The notes: generated by a model from the letters alone, not told the origin. Positions 34,579-42,822 are shown, counted from the stretch's first letter. The stretch is 64,000 nucleotides of DNA from Pseudomonadota bacterium (GCA_029779845.1 JAKOZT010000073.1:1-64000); one strand, 5' to 3'. Translations and numbers: made by a program.

Positions 34579-36186
34579 ATGAAAGAGCATTTCCGACAGA
34601 GCATGGCCTGGCTGCACACCTGGGCCGGTCTGGTCGTGGGGTGGCTGCTGTTCTTCGTCTTCGTGATGGGAACGGGCGCCTACTTCAAGGACGAGATCAC
34701 GCGCTGGATGGAGCCCGAGCGGCCCTTGCGCGCGTTCGGCGCCGCGTATCCGCCCGATGCCGCGATGGCCGAACTGGCGCTCGACCACCTCGTTCGGCAG
34801 CCGGGCCGCAGCGAGCAGTGGGTGGTCCGGCTGCCCAACGACGGCCAGCGCGCCGGCAACAACGATCGGCGCGGCGACACCAGGGGGCTGATGGTGGCCA
34901 GCGACGTGCTGGGCGAGGTCGAACTCGATCCGCGCACCGGCGTCGAGGTTGCACCGGTACAGGTGCGCGACACCGAAGGCGGCGACGTCTTCAGGAGCAT
35001 GCACTATCAGCTGCACTACATCGACGCGAGCCTCGGCGAATACATCGCCGGCGCCTGCGCGATGCTGATGCTGCTGGCCTGCGTGACCGGCGTGATCGTG
35101 CACAAGAAGATCTTCGCCGACTTCTTCACCTTCCGCCCCGGCAAGGGCCAGCGCTCGTGGCTGGATGCGCACAACGTCATCAGCGTGATGGCGCTGCCGT
35201 TTTTCCTGATGATCAGCTACAGCGGGCTGATGCTGCTGCCCAGCGTCTACATGCCGCTGCCGGAGATGGCGGTGTACGGCACGCAGCGCGCGGACCACCT
35301 GCGCTTCAACGCGCAGCTGCTCCAGCGCCGCGAACACGAGCCGGTGTCGCGCCCCACGGTGCCGATGACGCGCGTGCTCGATCAGGCCGATCGTGTGCTG
35401 GGTCCCGGGGGAGGGCGCAGCATCGTGGTGTCTCGCGTGCAGGGCGAGCCCCTGTCGATCACGGTCGCGCGCGACTGGGGCACCGAGCTGCCGATCACCA
35501 ACAACGCGCAGACCAAGCTGCGCTTCGATGCCGGCACCGGCGAGCGCCTGCCGGTCGACGTCGACGGGCCGGGCCTGCAGGGCACGCGCTGGATGGCCGC
35601 ACTGCACTTCGGCTGGTTCGCCAACGCCGGCCTGCGCTGGCTGTACGTCGTCTGCGGCCTGCTGGGCTGCGCGATGATCGCCACCGGGCTGGTGCTGTGG
35701 ACCGTCAAGCGCCGCACGAAGCACGACGGCGCCTTCGCCGGCCTGCGGTTGGTGGAGGTGCTGAACGTCGGCACGCTGGCCGGCCTGCCGCTCGGCGTGG
35801 CCGCATTTTTCTGGGCCAACCGGCTGCTGCCCGTCGAGATGGCCGCTCGCGCCGAGTGGGAGCAGCACCTGCTGTTCCTCGGCTGGGGCTGGGCCTGGAT
35901 CTACGCGCTGCTGCGGCCGCTGAAGGCCGCCTGGCTGGAACTGCTGGCGCTGGCCGCCGCCGCGTATGCGCTGCTGCCGCTGGTCAACGCGCTGACCACC
36001 GAGCGCCACCTGGGCGTGACGCTGCCGGCCGGCGACTGGGTGCTGGCCGGCTTCGACCTGACGATGCTCGGCCTGGGCGCGGCCTTCGCGCTCACGGCCG
36101 TGAAGCTGTACCGCCAGTGGGTGACGCCGCATGCGTCGCCGCTGCGCCGGCACAGCGCTGTCGTGACGCCGGAGGTGACGCCATGA
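34579..36186 (+). CDS. PepSY-type inner membrane protein, copy 2
   Basis: The 535-residue protein has the same layout as the one at 32282: N-terminal helix in HFRQSMAWLHTWAGLVVGWL, periplasmic loop, VHKKIFADFFTFRPGKGQRS after the second helix, a large second loop and several C-terminal helices ending LTAVKLYRQW. Its loops (residues about 50-150 and 230-330) differ strongly from copy 1, while membrane parts are nearly identical. This points to duplication with divergence of the periplasmic side, possibly for different substrates or successive steps. ATG 34579 gives a normal N-terminus; the stop overlaps the next start (ATGA). Confidence 0.85.
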   Translation: MKEHFRQSMAWLHTWAGLVVGWLLFFVFVMGTGAYFKDEITRWMEPERPLRAFGAAYPPDAAMAELALDHLVRQPGRSEQWVVRLPNDGQRAGNNDRRGDTRGLMVASDVLGEVELDPRTGVEVAPVQVRDTEGGDVFRSMHYQLHYIDASLGEYIAGACAMLMLLACVTGVIVHKKIFADFFTFRPGKGQRSWLDAHNVISVMALPFFLMISYSGLMLLPSVYMPLPEMAVYGTQRADHLRFNAQLLQRREHEPVSRPTVPMTRVLDQADRVLGPGGGRSIVVSRVQGEPLSITVARDWGTELPITNNAQTKLRFDAGTGERLPVDVDGPGLQGTRWMAALHFGWFANAGLRWLYVVCGLLGCAMIATGLVLWTVKRRTKHDGAFAGLRLVEVLNVGTLAGLPLGVAAFFWANRLLPVEMAARAEWEQHLLFLGWGWAWIYALLRPLKAAWLELLALAAAAYALLPLVNALTTERHLGVTLPAGDWVLAGFDLTMLGLGAAFALTAVKLYRQWVTPHASPLRRHSAVVTPEVTP

Positions 36187-36476
36187 GCATGTCTCTTCGC
36201 TACCGGCTCGCGGTGACCTCGCGCGTGCTGGCCGCCGCGGTGGGCGGCTACGCGCTGACGGCGGCCATCGGCACGCTGCTGTCTCTGCTGATCCCGATGG
36301 AGCGCGCGCAGGCGGTCGAGACGGGCACGTTCCTGAGCTTCGCCGTCTACGCGGCGATCCTGTGCTGGGTCTTCCACGTGCGCAGCGCAACACGCGCCTG
36401 GGCCTGGCTCGTGGCCTGGACGCTGGCGGTGTCGGCGCTGTGCGGGTGGCTGCTGCGCCACGGGGGTGCCGCATGA
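36183..36476 (+). CDS. DUF3649 small membrane protein, copy 2
   Basis: The 97-residue protein repeats the DUF3649 pattern (TSRVLAAAVGGYALTAAIGT, SFAVYAAILCWVFHVRSATR, AWAWLVAWTLAVSAL) with three helices. It is clearly paralogous to the copy at 33928, and each follows its own PepSY gene, so the modules were duplicated as a unit. ATG 36183 overlaps the preceding stop and its stop overlaps the following ATG 36473, giving unbroken translational coupling. Confidence 0.85.
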   Translation: MSMSLRYRLAVTSRVLAAAVGGYALTAAIGTLLSLLIPMERAQAVETGTFLSFAVYAAILCWVFHVRSATRAWAWLVAWTLAVSALCGWLLRHGGAA

Positions 36477-37306
36477 TCCCGCTGCTGTCTTTCTGGTGGT
36501 ACGCGCTGGTGCTGCTGCTGGGCCTGGCCGGCTTCGCGCTGCTGGCGCTGGCCAGCGAACGCGAGGGCGCGCTGCTGCTGGGCCGCGTGCCCGGCGCCCG
36601 CGAGCGCAGGCGCTACCGGCTGCTCGGCTGGCCGCTGCTGGCAGCGGGCCTGTGGCTGGGCATCGAGCGCTGGGGCGGCGAGTACGGCCCGGTGCTGTGG
36701 CTGGGCGTGCTGGCCGTCGCCGGCGTGGCGCTGGTGTTCGCGATGCCGTGGCGGCCCTGGGGCCCGAAGCGGGCCGCGCGCCGCCGGGCCGTGCCTGCGC
36801 AGCCCGCCGCGCAGGCAGCGCCGTCGCGCGGGCGGCGTGCCGCCCAGGCGCTCGGGCTCGCCGCGTTGATCGGCCTGCCGCTGGCGGTGGGCCGCGCGCT
36901 GCACGAGGCGCCGCTGCACCCGCTGCTGCGCGCCGACGCGCTGCACGCGCAGGTCGGCCCCTGGCCGTTCACGCTGGCCGAAGAAGAGGTGGCGCCGCCC
37001 GAGACGTCGCCGAGCGGCGTGCCGGTCAAGGCCTTCGTGCTGCGCTTCTGCCCGACCTGCGACGCCCACATCCGCACCGCCTACCTGAAGTGGCGCGAGC
37101 CCCACCCGCCGCATTCGCTCGGCAACCCCTTTCGCGGCCAGCACTGGGAGCGCCTGTCGGCCGTGCAGTTGCAGCCCGGCCTCGTGCCGCGCGACCGGCT
37201 CTGGCTCACCGTGGTCGGCAAGGACGGCAGCACCCACCAGCTCGCGCTCGACGTGGCGCGCATCGCGCCGGCGACGGCGCGCTTCATCGAGGAGTCTTCG
37301 CGATGA
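36473..37306 (+). CDS. DUF3325-like membrane protein fused to a Cys-containing extra domain
   Basis: The 277-residue protein begins like DUF3325 (SFWWYALVLLLGLAGFALLA, then GARERRRYRLLGWPLLAAGL) with three to four helices up to about residue 95. A basic linker and another helix (AQALGLAALIGLPLAVGRAL, residues about 122-143) follow, then a soluble domain of 130 residues, predicted to face the periplasm. This domain contains FCPTCDAHIRTAYLKW, a CxxC pair that could bind metal or act in redox, and LVPRDRLWLTVVGKDGSTHQ. I do not recognise the extra domain. It replaces the plain DUF3325 of the first module and is coupled to neighbours on both sides. Confidence 0.8.
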   Translation: MIPLLSFWWYALVLLLGLAGFALLALASEREGALLLGRVPGARERRRYRLLGWPLLAAGLWLGIERWGGEYGPVLWLGVLAVAGVALVFAMPWRPWGPKRAARRRAVPAQPAAQAAPSRGRRAAQALGLAALIGLPLAVGRALHEAPLHPLLRADALHAQVGPWPFTLAEEEVAPPETSPSGVPVKAFVLRFCPTCDAHIRTAYLKWREPHPPHSLGNPFRGQHWERLSAVQLQPGLVPRDRLWLTVVGKDGSTHQLALDVARIAPATARFIEESSR

Positions 37307-37671
37307 CGGCAACGAAGGCGACGCGGGGGCTGGCCCTCGCGCTGGCGGCGCTGTGCGCCTCGGCCGCCGTGCGGGCGCACAGCGCGGCCAACGAGCTGAT
37401 CGTGGTCTGCACCTGCTGGAACGAGCCCGGGCGCGAGCTGGCATGCCAGGGCGGCTACTCGCTGTTCAAGGACGATGTGCCGCGCGACGCGCGCTTCGAG
37501 GTGCGCGACTACGCCGGCAGGCTGCTGGCCTCGGCGCCGGCCGACGGCCGCGGCCGGGTGCGCTTCAAGCGCCCCGAGGGCGAGTTCTACGTGCTCTTCG
37601 CCGGCCCGAGCGGCTACACCGCCGAGGTGGACTGGCGCGACATCGACGCCACGCGGCCCGCGCGGCGATGA
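37303..37671 (+). CDS. Small exported Cys-containing protein of the iron operon
   Basis: The 122-residue protein has a signal peptide (hydrophobic residues 8-24, cleavage near AVRAHS). The mature part begins ELIVVCTCWNEPGRELACQG with three close Cys residues, then has a beta-rich segment (ARFEVRDYAGRLLASAPADG, FKRPEGEFYVLFAGPSGYTA) resembling carboxypeptidase-regulatory or DUF4198-type beta sandwiches. A periplasmic metal or siderophore chaperone is possible but unproven. It overlaps both the preceding and the following genes (ATGA at each end), so it belongs to this operon. Confidence 0.75.
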   Translation: MTATKATRGLALALAALCASAAVRAHSAANELIVVCTCWNEPGRELACQGGYSLFKDDVPRDARFEVRDYAGRLLASAPADGRGRVRFKRPEGEFYVLFAGPSGYTAEVDWRDIDATRPARR

Positions 37672-38849
37672 GCGGCGCTCGATCGGGATCCTGGCCCTAC
37701 GCCGCGCTGGCACTGGCCGCGCTGGGTGCGGCGCTGTGGTGGGGCTTCTTCCGCGTCGTCGAGCGCGTGCAGACCGAGCCCGTGCGCCGCGGCAGCATAG
37801 AGAACGCCGTCACCGCGCTGGGCGTGCTGCAGCCGCAGCGCTATGTCGACGTGGGCGCGCAGGTTTCGGGCCAGATCCGGCGCATCGCGGTGAAGCCCGG
37901 CGACAAGGTGGCCCAGGGCGAGCTGCTGCTGGAGATCGACCCCTCGCTGCAGCAGGCCAAGGTGCAGACCGACCGCGCCACGCTGGCCAGCCTGCGCGCG
38001 CAGCTCGCCGAGCAGGAGGCCCAGCGCGACCTCGCGCGCCAGCAGGCCGAGCGCCAGCAGCAGATGGCCGCCGAGGGTTCCACGCGGCTGGAAGACGTGC
38101 AGACCGCGCAGGCCGGCCTGCGCGTCGCCCAGGCGCGCATCGACAGCCTGAAGGCGCAGATCGAAGGCGCGCAGTCCACGCTGGCCGGCAACGAGGCGCT
38201 GCTCGGCTACACGCGCATCTACGCGCCGATCGCCGGCACGGTGGTGACGCTCGATGCGCGCGAGGGCCAGACGCTGAACGCGACCTACCAGACGCCCAAC
38301 GTGATGCGCATCGCCGACCTGTCGCGCATGACGGTGTGGACGGAGGTCTCCGAGGCCGACGTCGGCCGCGTGCGCACCGGCATGCCGGTGTACTTCACCA
38401 CGCTGGGCCTGCGCGATGCGGCCGGCCAGGCGCGCCGCTGGCAGGGCACGCTGCGCCAGGTGCTGCCCGCGCCGCCGAGCGGCCCCGGCGCCGTGCCGGC
38501 CGGCGGCGCGAATGCAGGCTCCAGCGGCAAGGTCGTGCTCTACACCGCGCTGTTCGACGTGGACAACGCCGACGGCGCGCTGATGCCGCAGATGAGCGCG
38601 CAGGTGTTCTTCGTCGCCGCGGCGGCGCGCGACGTGCTGGTGGCGCCGCTGGCCGCGCTCGAGCCCGCCGGCGGCGAGGCGGGCCGCTTCACGGCCAGGG
38701 TGCTGGCCGGCGACGAGGTGCAGTCGCGCGAGGTGCGCATCGGCGTGCGCGACCGGCTGCTCGGCGAGGTGCTGCAGGGGCTGGAGGAGGGCGATCGGCT
38801 CGTCACCGGCATCCAGCGCGAGCAGGCGTCGCGGAGGCTGCGGTGGTAG
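37668..38849 (+). CDS. MacA/PvdR-type periplasmic adaptor
   Basis: The 393-residue membrane fusion protein has one N-terminal helix (WPYAALALAALGAALWWGFF), the lipoyl part VDVGAQVSGQIRRIAVKPGD, a long Gln/Ala-rich coiled-coil hairpin (residues about 100-180), and YTRIYAPIAGTVVTLDAREG followed by the beta-barrel. These are features of MacA. Placed next to a MacB-type transporter and an outer membrane factor inside a siderophore locus, it most resembles PvdR of the PvdRT-OpmQ siderophore exporter. The assignment of substrate is inference. It overlaps the next gene by 7 bases. Confidence 0.9.
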   Translation: MSGARSGSWPYAALALAALGAALWWGFFRVVERVQTEPVRRGSIENAVTALGVLQPQRYVDVGAQVSGQIRRIAVKPGDKVAQGELLLEIDPSLQQAKVQTDRATLASLRAQLAEQEAQRDLARQQAERQQQMAAEGSTRLEDVQTAQAGLRVAQARIDSLKAQIEGAQSTLAGNEALLGYTRIYAPIAGTVVTLDAREGQTLNATYQTPNVMRIADLSRMTVWTEVSEADVGRVRTGMPVYFTTLGLRDAAGQARRWQGTLRQVLPAPPSGPGAVPAGGANAGSSGKVVLYTALFDVDNADGALMPQMSAQVFFVAAAARDVLVAPLAALEPAGGEAGRFTARVLAGDEVQSREVRIGVRDRLLGEVLQGLEEGDRLVTGIQREQASRRLRW

Positions 38850-40816
38850 CGGCGAACGAGCCCGACATCCCGCCCTTGATCGAACTGCACGGCCTGCGCA
38901 AGTCCTACGGCGGGCAGGGCGGCGAGCCGAGCGTGGAGGTGCTGCACGGAATCGACCTGGCGATCCATGCCGGCGAGTTCGTCGCCATCGTCGGCGCCTC
39001 GGGCTCGGGCAAGTCGACGCTGATGCACATCCTCGGCTGCCTGGACCGGGCCAGCGCGGGCACGTACCGCTTCGCCGGACAGGACATCTCGGCGTTCGGC
39101 GCCGACGAGCTGGCCTGGCTGCGCCGCGAGGCCTTCGGCTTCGTGTTCCAGGGCTACCACCTGATCCGCACGCTGGACGCGAGCCACAACGTGCAGGTGC
39201 CGGCCGTCTATGCGGGCACGCCTGCCGAGTCGCGCCGCGAGCGCGCCCAGGCCTTGCTGGAACGGCTGGGCCTGGGCGATCGCGCCGGCCACCGACCCGG
39301 CCAGCTCTCGGGCGGGCAGCAGCAGCGCGTGTCGATCGCACGCGCGCTGATGAACGGCGGCCACGTGATCCTCGCCGACGAGCCCACCGGCGCGCTCGAC
39401 AGCCGCAGCGGCACCGAGGTGATGGCGCTGCTGCGCGAGCTGGCGGACGCGGGCCACACCATCATCGTGATCACCCACGATGCGCAGGTGGCGGCGCAGG
39501 CGCGGCGCGTCGTGCGCATCAGCGACGGGCGCATCGTCGAAGACCGGGCCGGCGAACCGGCGGCGGGCGTGGCCGCGCCTTCGCTCGATGCGCGGCACTT
39601 CATGGCGCGCATGGCGCGCGGCGTGGCGCACAGCGCCTCGTGGTGGGTCGACGCGCGCGAGGCGCTGGGCAGTGCGTGGCGCACGCTGTGGGTGAGCCGC
39701 TTCCGCACCATGCTGACGCTGCTGGGCATCGTGATCGGCGTGGCCTCGGTGATCGTGCTGATGGCCGTCGGCCAGGGCACCAGCGAGCAGACGCTGCAGA
39801 AGATGGCCGCCTTCGGCGACACGCACCGCATGTCGATCCGCCCCGACACCTACGGCACGCGCGGCCTGCGCGGCGTGCTGACCGAAGCCGACGTGCGGCT
39901 GGTGGCCGAACTGCCCAACGTGGACATCGCGATGCCCTTCCTGACCGGCGGCGCGATGCTGCGCGCCAACGGCACCGACTCGTCCACCGCGCTGTGGTCC
40001 ATGGGCCACCAGGGCACGCGGCTCTTCAACTGGCAGCTCGCGCGCGGCGTGTTCTTCTCCGCCGAGGACGAAGCGAACATCGCCACGGTGGCGGTGCTGG
40101 GCAGCGCGGCCAGCGAGCGCTTTTTCGCGGGGCGCAGCCCGGTGGGCGACTACGTGCTGCTCGACAGCGTGCCGTTTCGCGTGATCGGCGAGCTGGCGCA
40201 AACCGGCGAGCCCGAGGGCGACAACCTGGTGGCCATTCCGTTCTCGACGGCCAGCCGCCGCGTGCTGGGCACGCGCCATCCCGGGCTGATCCAGGTGAAG
40301 GTGCACGAGCCGGAGCGCATCGGCCGCACGGTGGCCGAGGTGACGGCGGCGCTGACCGAAGCGCACGGGCTGAAGGATTTCGCCATCGCCAACAACCCGG
40401 CGCGCGTGCGGCAGCACAACGAGGCGACGCGCCAGCAAAGCCTGCTGCTCGCGCTGATCGCCGGCATCTCGCTGGTGGTGGGCGGCATCGGCATCATGAA
40501 CATCATGCTGATGGCGGTGAAGGAGCGCACCCGCGAGATCGGCATCCGCATGGCCACCGGCGCGCGCCAGCGCGACATCCAGCGCCAGTTCCTCACCGAG
40601 GCGGTGCTGGTGTCGCTGGTCGGCGGCGTGGCGGGCGTGGCGATCGGCCTGGCCATCGGCGTGGCGCTGATCTACGCGGCCGTGCCGGTGATCTTCTCGA
40701 TCCGCGCGATGGGGCTGGCCTTCGGCTGCGCGGTGGCCACCGGCCTGGTCTTCGGCCTCATGCCTGCGCGGCAGGCCTCGCGGCTCGATCCGGTCGTGGC
40801 GCTGGCGGGGGAGTGA
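38843..40816 (+). CDS. MacB/PvdT-type ABC exporter (fused ATPase and permease)
   Basis: The 657-residue protein starts with an ABC ATPase: IVGASGSGKSTLMHIL (Walker A, about residue 48), LSGGQQQRVSIARAL (signature) and VILADEPTGALDSRSG (Walker B). Then comes the MacB architecture: one helix (TMLTLLGIVIGVASVIVLMA, about residue 295), a large periplasmic domain and three C-terminal helices (LLLALIAGISLVVGGIGIMN). GTG 38843 has GCGGAGG upstream; no ATG fits better. It is a mechanotransmission exporter acting with the adjacent adaptor and outer membrane channel. In this locus a siderophore or its metal-free form is the likely cargo; macrolide export is less likely. Confidence 0.92.
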   Translation: MVAANEPDIPPLIELHGLRKSYGGQGGEPSVEVLHGIDLAIHAGEFVAIVGASGSGKSTLMHILGCLDRASAGTYRFAGQDISAFGADELAWLRREAFGFVFQGYHLIRTLDASHNVQVPAVYAGTPAESRRERAQALLERLGLGDRAGHRPGQLSGGQQQRVSIARALMNGGHVILADEPTGALDSRSGTEVMALLRELADAGHTIIVITHDAQVAAQARRVVRISDGRIVEDRAGEPAAGVAAPSLDARHFMARMARGVAHSASWWVDAREALGSAWRTLWVSRFRTMLTLLGIVIGVASVIVLMAVGQGTSEQTLQKMAAFGDTHRMSIRPDTYGTRGLRGVLTEADVRLVAELPNVDIAMPFLTGGAMLRANGTDSSTALWSMGHQGTRLFNWQLARGVFFSAEDEANIATVAVLGSAASERFFAGRSPVGDYVLLDSVPFRVIGELAQTGEPEGDNLVAIPFSTASRRVLGTRHPGLIQVKVHEPERIGRTVAEVTAALTEAHGLKDFAIANNPARVRQHNEATRQQSLLLALIAGISLVVGGIGIMNIMLMAVKERTREIGIRMATGARQRDIQRQFLTEAVLVSLVGGVAGVAIGLAIGVALIYAAVPVIFSIRAMGLAFGCAVATGLVFGLMPARQASRLDPVVALAGE

Positions 40817-40821
40817 GGGAG

Positions 40822-42150
40822 ATGCCCAGGCGTGTGGCGATGCTCTCGATGCTGGCCGCGCTGCTGACGGCGGCGTGCGCGAGCCCGGCGCCGACGATGC
40901 CGGCGCCGCCTGCGGCTTCGGCGGACATCGCTCGCGATGATTGGCAGGCCTTCGGCAGCGAGGAACTGAGCGCGCTGGTGCAGGCCGCGCTCGCGCAGAA
41001 CCAGGACGTGGCCGCCGCCGTGGCGCGCGTTCATCGCGCCGAAGCCTCGGCGCGCATGGCCGGCGCGGAGCTGCTGCCGGGGCTGAACGCCAGCGTGAAT
41101 GCCGGCCACGAAGCCCGCCTCGGTGGCCACGCCGCCGTGGATGGCAACGGCTTCGGCGCCCGTCTCTTTGCCAGCTACGAAGTCGATCTGTGGGGCCGGC
41201 TGCGGGCCGGCCGCGACGCAACGCGCGCCGCGCTGCAGGCGAGCGAGTTCGAGCGCGACGCGGTGCGGCTCACGGTGGCCTCGGGCGTCGCCGGCGCCTG
41301 GCTGCAGGCCGTGGCTTGCGTGGAACGCCAGGGCCTCGCGCAGCGCAATCTGGAGACGGCCGAGCGCCTGCTGGCGTTGGTGGAATCGCGCGCACGCGCC
41401 GGTGCCGCCAACCCGTTGGAGCTGACCCAGCAGCGGGGGCTGGTGGCGAGCCAGCGGCAGGCGCTGGCCGCGCTGCGCCAGCAGGCCGAGGCGGCACGCA
41501 CCGCGCTGGCGCTGCTGCTGGGGCGGGCCGAAGGCGTTTCCGTGGCCACCACGTCGCTGGACGGCCTGCGCCTGCCTTCGGTGCAGGCCGGCGTGCCGCC
41601 GGCATCGCTGAGCCGCCGTCCCGACATCGCCAGCGCCGAGGCCCGCCTCGCCGCGGCCGATGCCGACGTGGCCGCCGCGCGCGCGGCCATGCTGCCCGGC
41701 CTGTCGCTGAGCGCGGCCATCGGCACGGGGGGCGACCGGCTGCGCCGCGTGCTCGACAACCCGGTGTATTCGCTCGCCGCCGCGCTGGCGGCGCCGATCT
41801 TCGACGGCGGCCGCCTGGCGGCCGGCCGCGACCTGGCGCTCGCGCAGCGCGAGGAATTGCTGGCGTCCTACCGGCAGGCCATCGTCGCCGCCTTCGCCGA
41901 CGTGGAAGTGGCGTTCAACGCCATCGCCCGCCTTGACGAACAGGCCGCGGCGCAGGCCGAAGCGCTGGCTCAGGCCCGGCGTGCGCTGACCCTGGCCGAG
42001 AGCCGCTACCGCGCCGGCGCCGAAACGCTGCTGGTGCTGCTCGACGCGCAGCGCACGGTGACCGTGGCGCAAGACCTGAGCGTGCAGATCAGGCTGGCGC
42101 GCCTGCAGGCGGGCGTGTCGCTGTACCGCGCGCTGGGTGGGCCTATGTAG
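40822..42150 (+). CDS. Outer membrane factor lipoprotein (OprM/NodT/OpmQ type)
   Basis: The 442-residue channel has a lipoprotein signal with lipobox LTAAC (Cys about residue 19), and two copies of the efflux-protein domain. Typical segments are FASYEVDLWGRLRAGRDATR in the first half and SLSRRPDIASAEARLAAADA and APIFDGGRLAAGRDLALAQR in the second. It is the usual partner of adaptor and ABC or RND exporters, here MacA/MacB-like ones immediately upstream (5 bases). GAGGGAG precedes ATG 40822. It is the last gene of the iron locus; the next gene pair, a toxin-antitoxin module, starts 37 bases on. Confidence 0.92.
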   Translation: MPRRVAMLSMLAALLTAACASPAPTMPAPPAASADIARDDWQAFGSEELSALVQAALAQNQDVAAAVARVHRAEASARMAGAELLPGLNASVNAGHEARLGGHAAVDGNGFGARLFASYEVDLWGRLRAGRDATRAALQASEFERDAVRLTVASGVAGAWLQAVACVERQGLAQRNLETAERLLALVESRARAGAANPLELTQQRGLVASQRQALAALRQQAEAARTALALLLGRAEGVSVATTSLDGLRLPSVQAGVPPASLSRRPDIASAEARLAAADADVAAARAAMLPGLSLSAAIGTGGDRLRRVLDNPVYSLAAALAAPIFDGGRLAAGRDLALAQREELLASYRQAIVAAFADVEVAFNAIARLDEQAAAQAEALAQARRALTLAESRYRAGAETLLVLLDAQRTVTVAQDLSVQIRLARLQAGVSLYRALGGPM

Positions 42151-42153
42151 ACT

Positions 42154-42164
42154 AGACTTGGTCT
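42154..42164. promoter_or_regulatory. Small inverted repeat before the toxin-antitoxin pair
   Basis: AGACTTGGTCT (arms AGAC/GTCT) lies 23 bases before the antitoxin ATG and just after the outer membrane factor stop. Phd/YefM antitoxins bind short palindromes in this position, so it is a candidate autoregulatory operator. The match is short and could occur by chance. Confidence 0.4.
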
Positions 42165-42187
42165 GAGCGTGCCAGCGGAGGTCGAAC

Positions 42188-42424
42188 ATGGAAACCATCA
42201 ACATCTACGACGCCAAGACCCGGCTGTCCCAACTGGTGGACAAGGCCGCCGCGGGCGAAGACGTGGTGGTCAGCCGCAACGGCAAGCCGCTGGTGCGCAT
42301 CACGCGGCTGGAAGCGCCGCGCCGCCGCATCCGCTTCGGCGTGCTCAAAGGCAGGCTGACCATCCCCGCCGATTTCGACGCGTCCCTGCCCGAAGACGTC
42401 TTGAAGAGCTTCGAAGGGCGCTGA
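42188..42424 (+). CDS. Type II antitoxin, Phd/YefM family
   Basis: The 78-residue protein has the Phd/YefM N-terminal DNA-binding fold: INIYDAKTRLSQLVDKAAAG followed by EDVVVSRNGKPLVRITRL. The C-terminal third (DFDASLPEDVLKSFEGR) is the toxin-wrapping tail. GGAGG lies 7 bases before ATG 42188. The stop overlaps the toxin start (TGATG), the usual arrangement for coordinated production with antitoxin first. Likely autoregulated. Confidence 0.93.
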   Translation: METINIYDAKTRLSQLVDKAAAGEDVVVSRNGKPLVRITRLEAPRRRIRFGVLKGRLTIPADFDASLPEDVLKSFEGR

Positions 42425-42801
42425 TGCGGCTGCTGCTGGACACGCACGTCTTCCTGTGGGCCGTGGCCGGCTCGGCTTCGCTGAAGCCGGCGGCGCGGCG
42501 GCTCATCGAGGAAGCCGAGGAGGTCTACGTGTCGGCCGCGTCGATCTGGGAGATCGCCATCAAGGCGCGCCTGGGCAAGCTGAAGGCGGACCCCACCGAA
42601 CTGGCCGCGGCCATCGCTCCGAGCGGCTTCCTGGAGCTTCCCGTCAGCGCGGCGCACGCGGCGCGCGTGGCTTCGCTCGAACGCCACCACGACGATCCGT
42701 TCGACCGGCTGCTGATCGCCCAGGCGCTGACCGAGCCGCTGCGGCTGATGACCGTCGACAAGGCGCTGGCGCCGTACAGCGACCTCGTTCTTCTCGCCTG
42801 A
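42424..42801 (+). CDS. Type II toxin, VapC-like PIN-domain ribonuclease
   Basis: The 125-residue PIN-domain protein has the acidic active-site pattern: LLLDTHVFLWAV (first Asp at residue 6), ASIWEIAIKARLGKL (Glu about residue 43) and HHDDPFDRLLIAQALTE (Asp about 93-97), ending LMTVDKALAPY with another Asp. This subgroup pairs with Phd-type antitoxins and cleaves RNA, often tRNA. It is coupled to the antitoxin gene. Intact catalytic residues suggest an active toxin. Confidence 0.93.
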   Translation: MRLLLDTHVFLWAVAGSASLKPAARRLIEEAEEVYVSAASIWEIAIKARLGKLKADPTELAAAIAPSGFLELPVSAAHAARVASLERHHDDPFDRLLIAQALTEPLRLMTVDKALAPYSDLVLLA

Positions 42802-42822
42802 ACCACCGAAGGAGCCCGCGCC

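Noticed and set aside
37668..42150. Macrolide-resistance MacAB-TolC pump
   Set aside because: Sequence type fits MacAB, but the genes are fused by overlaps to a siderophore receptor/PepSY operon, so a PvdRT-OpmQ-like role is more likely.
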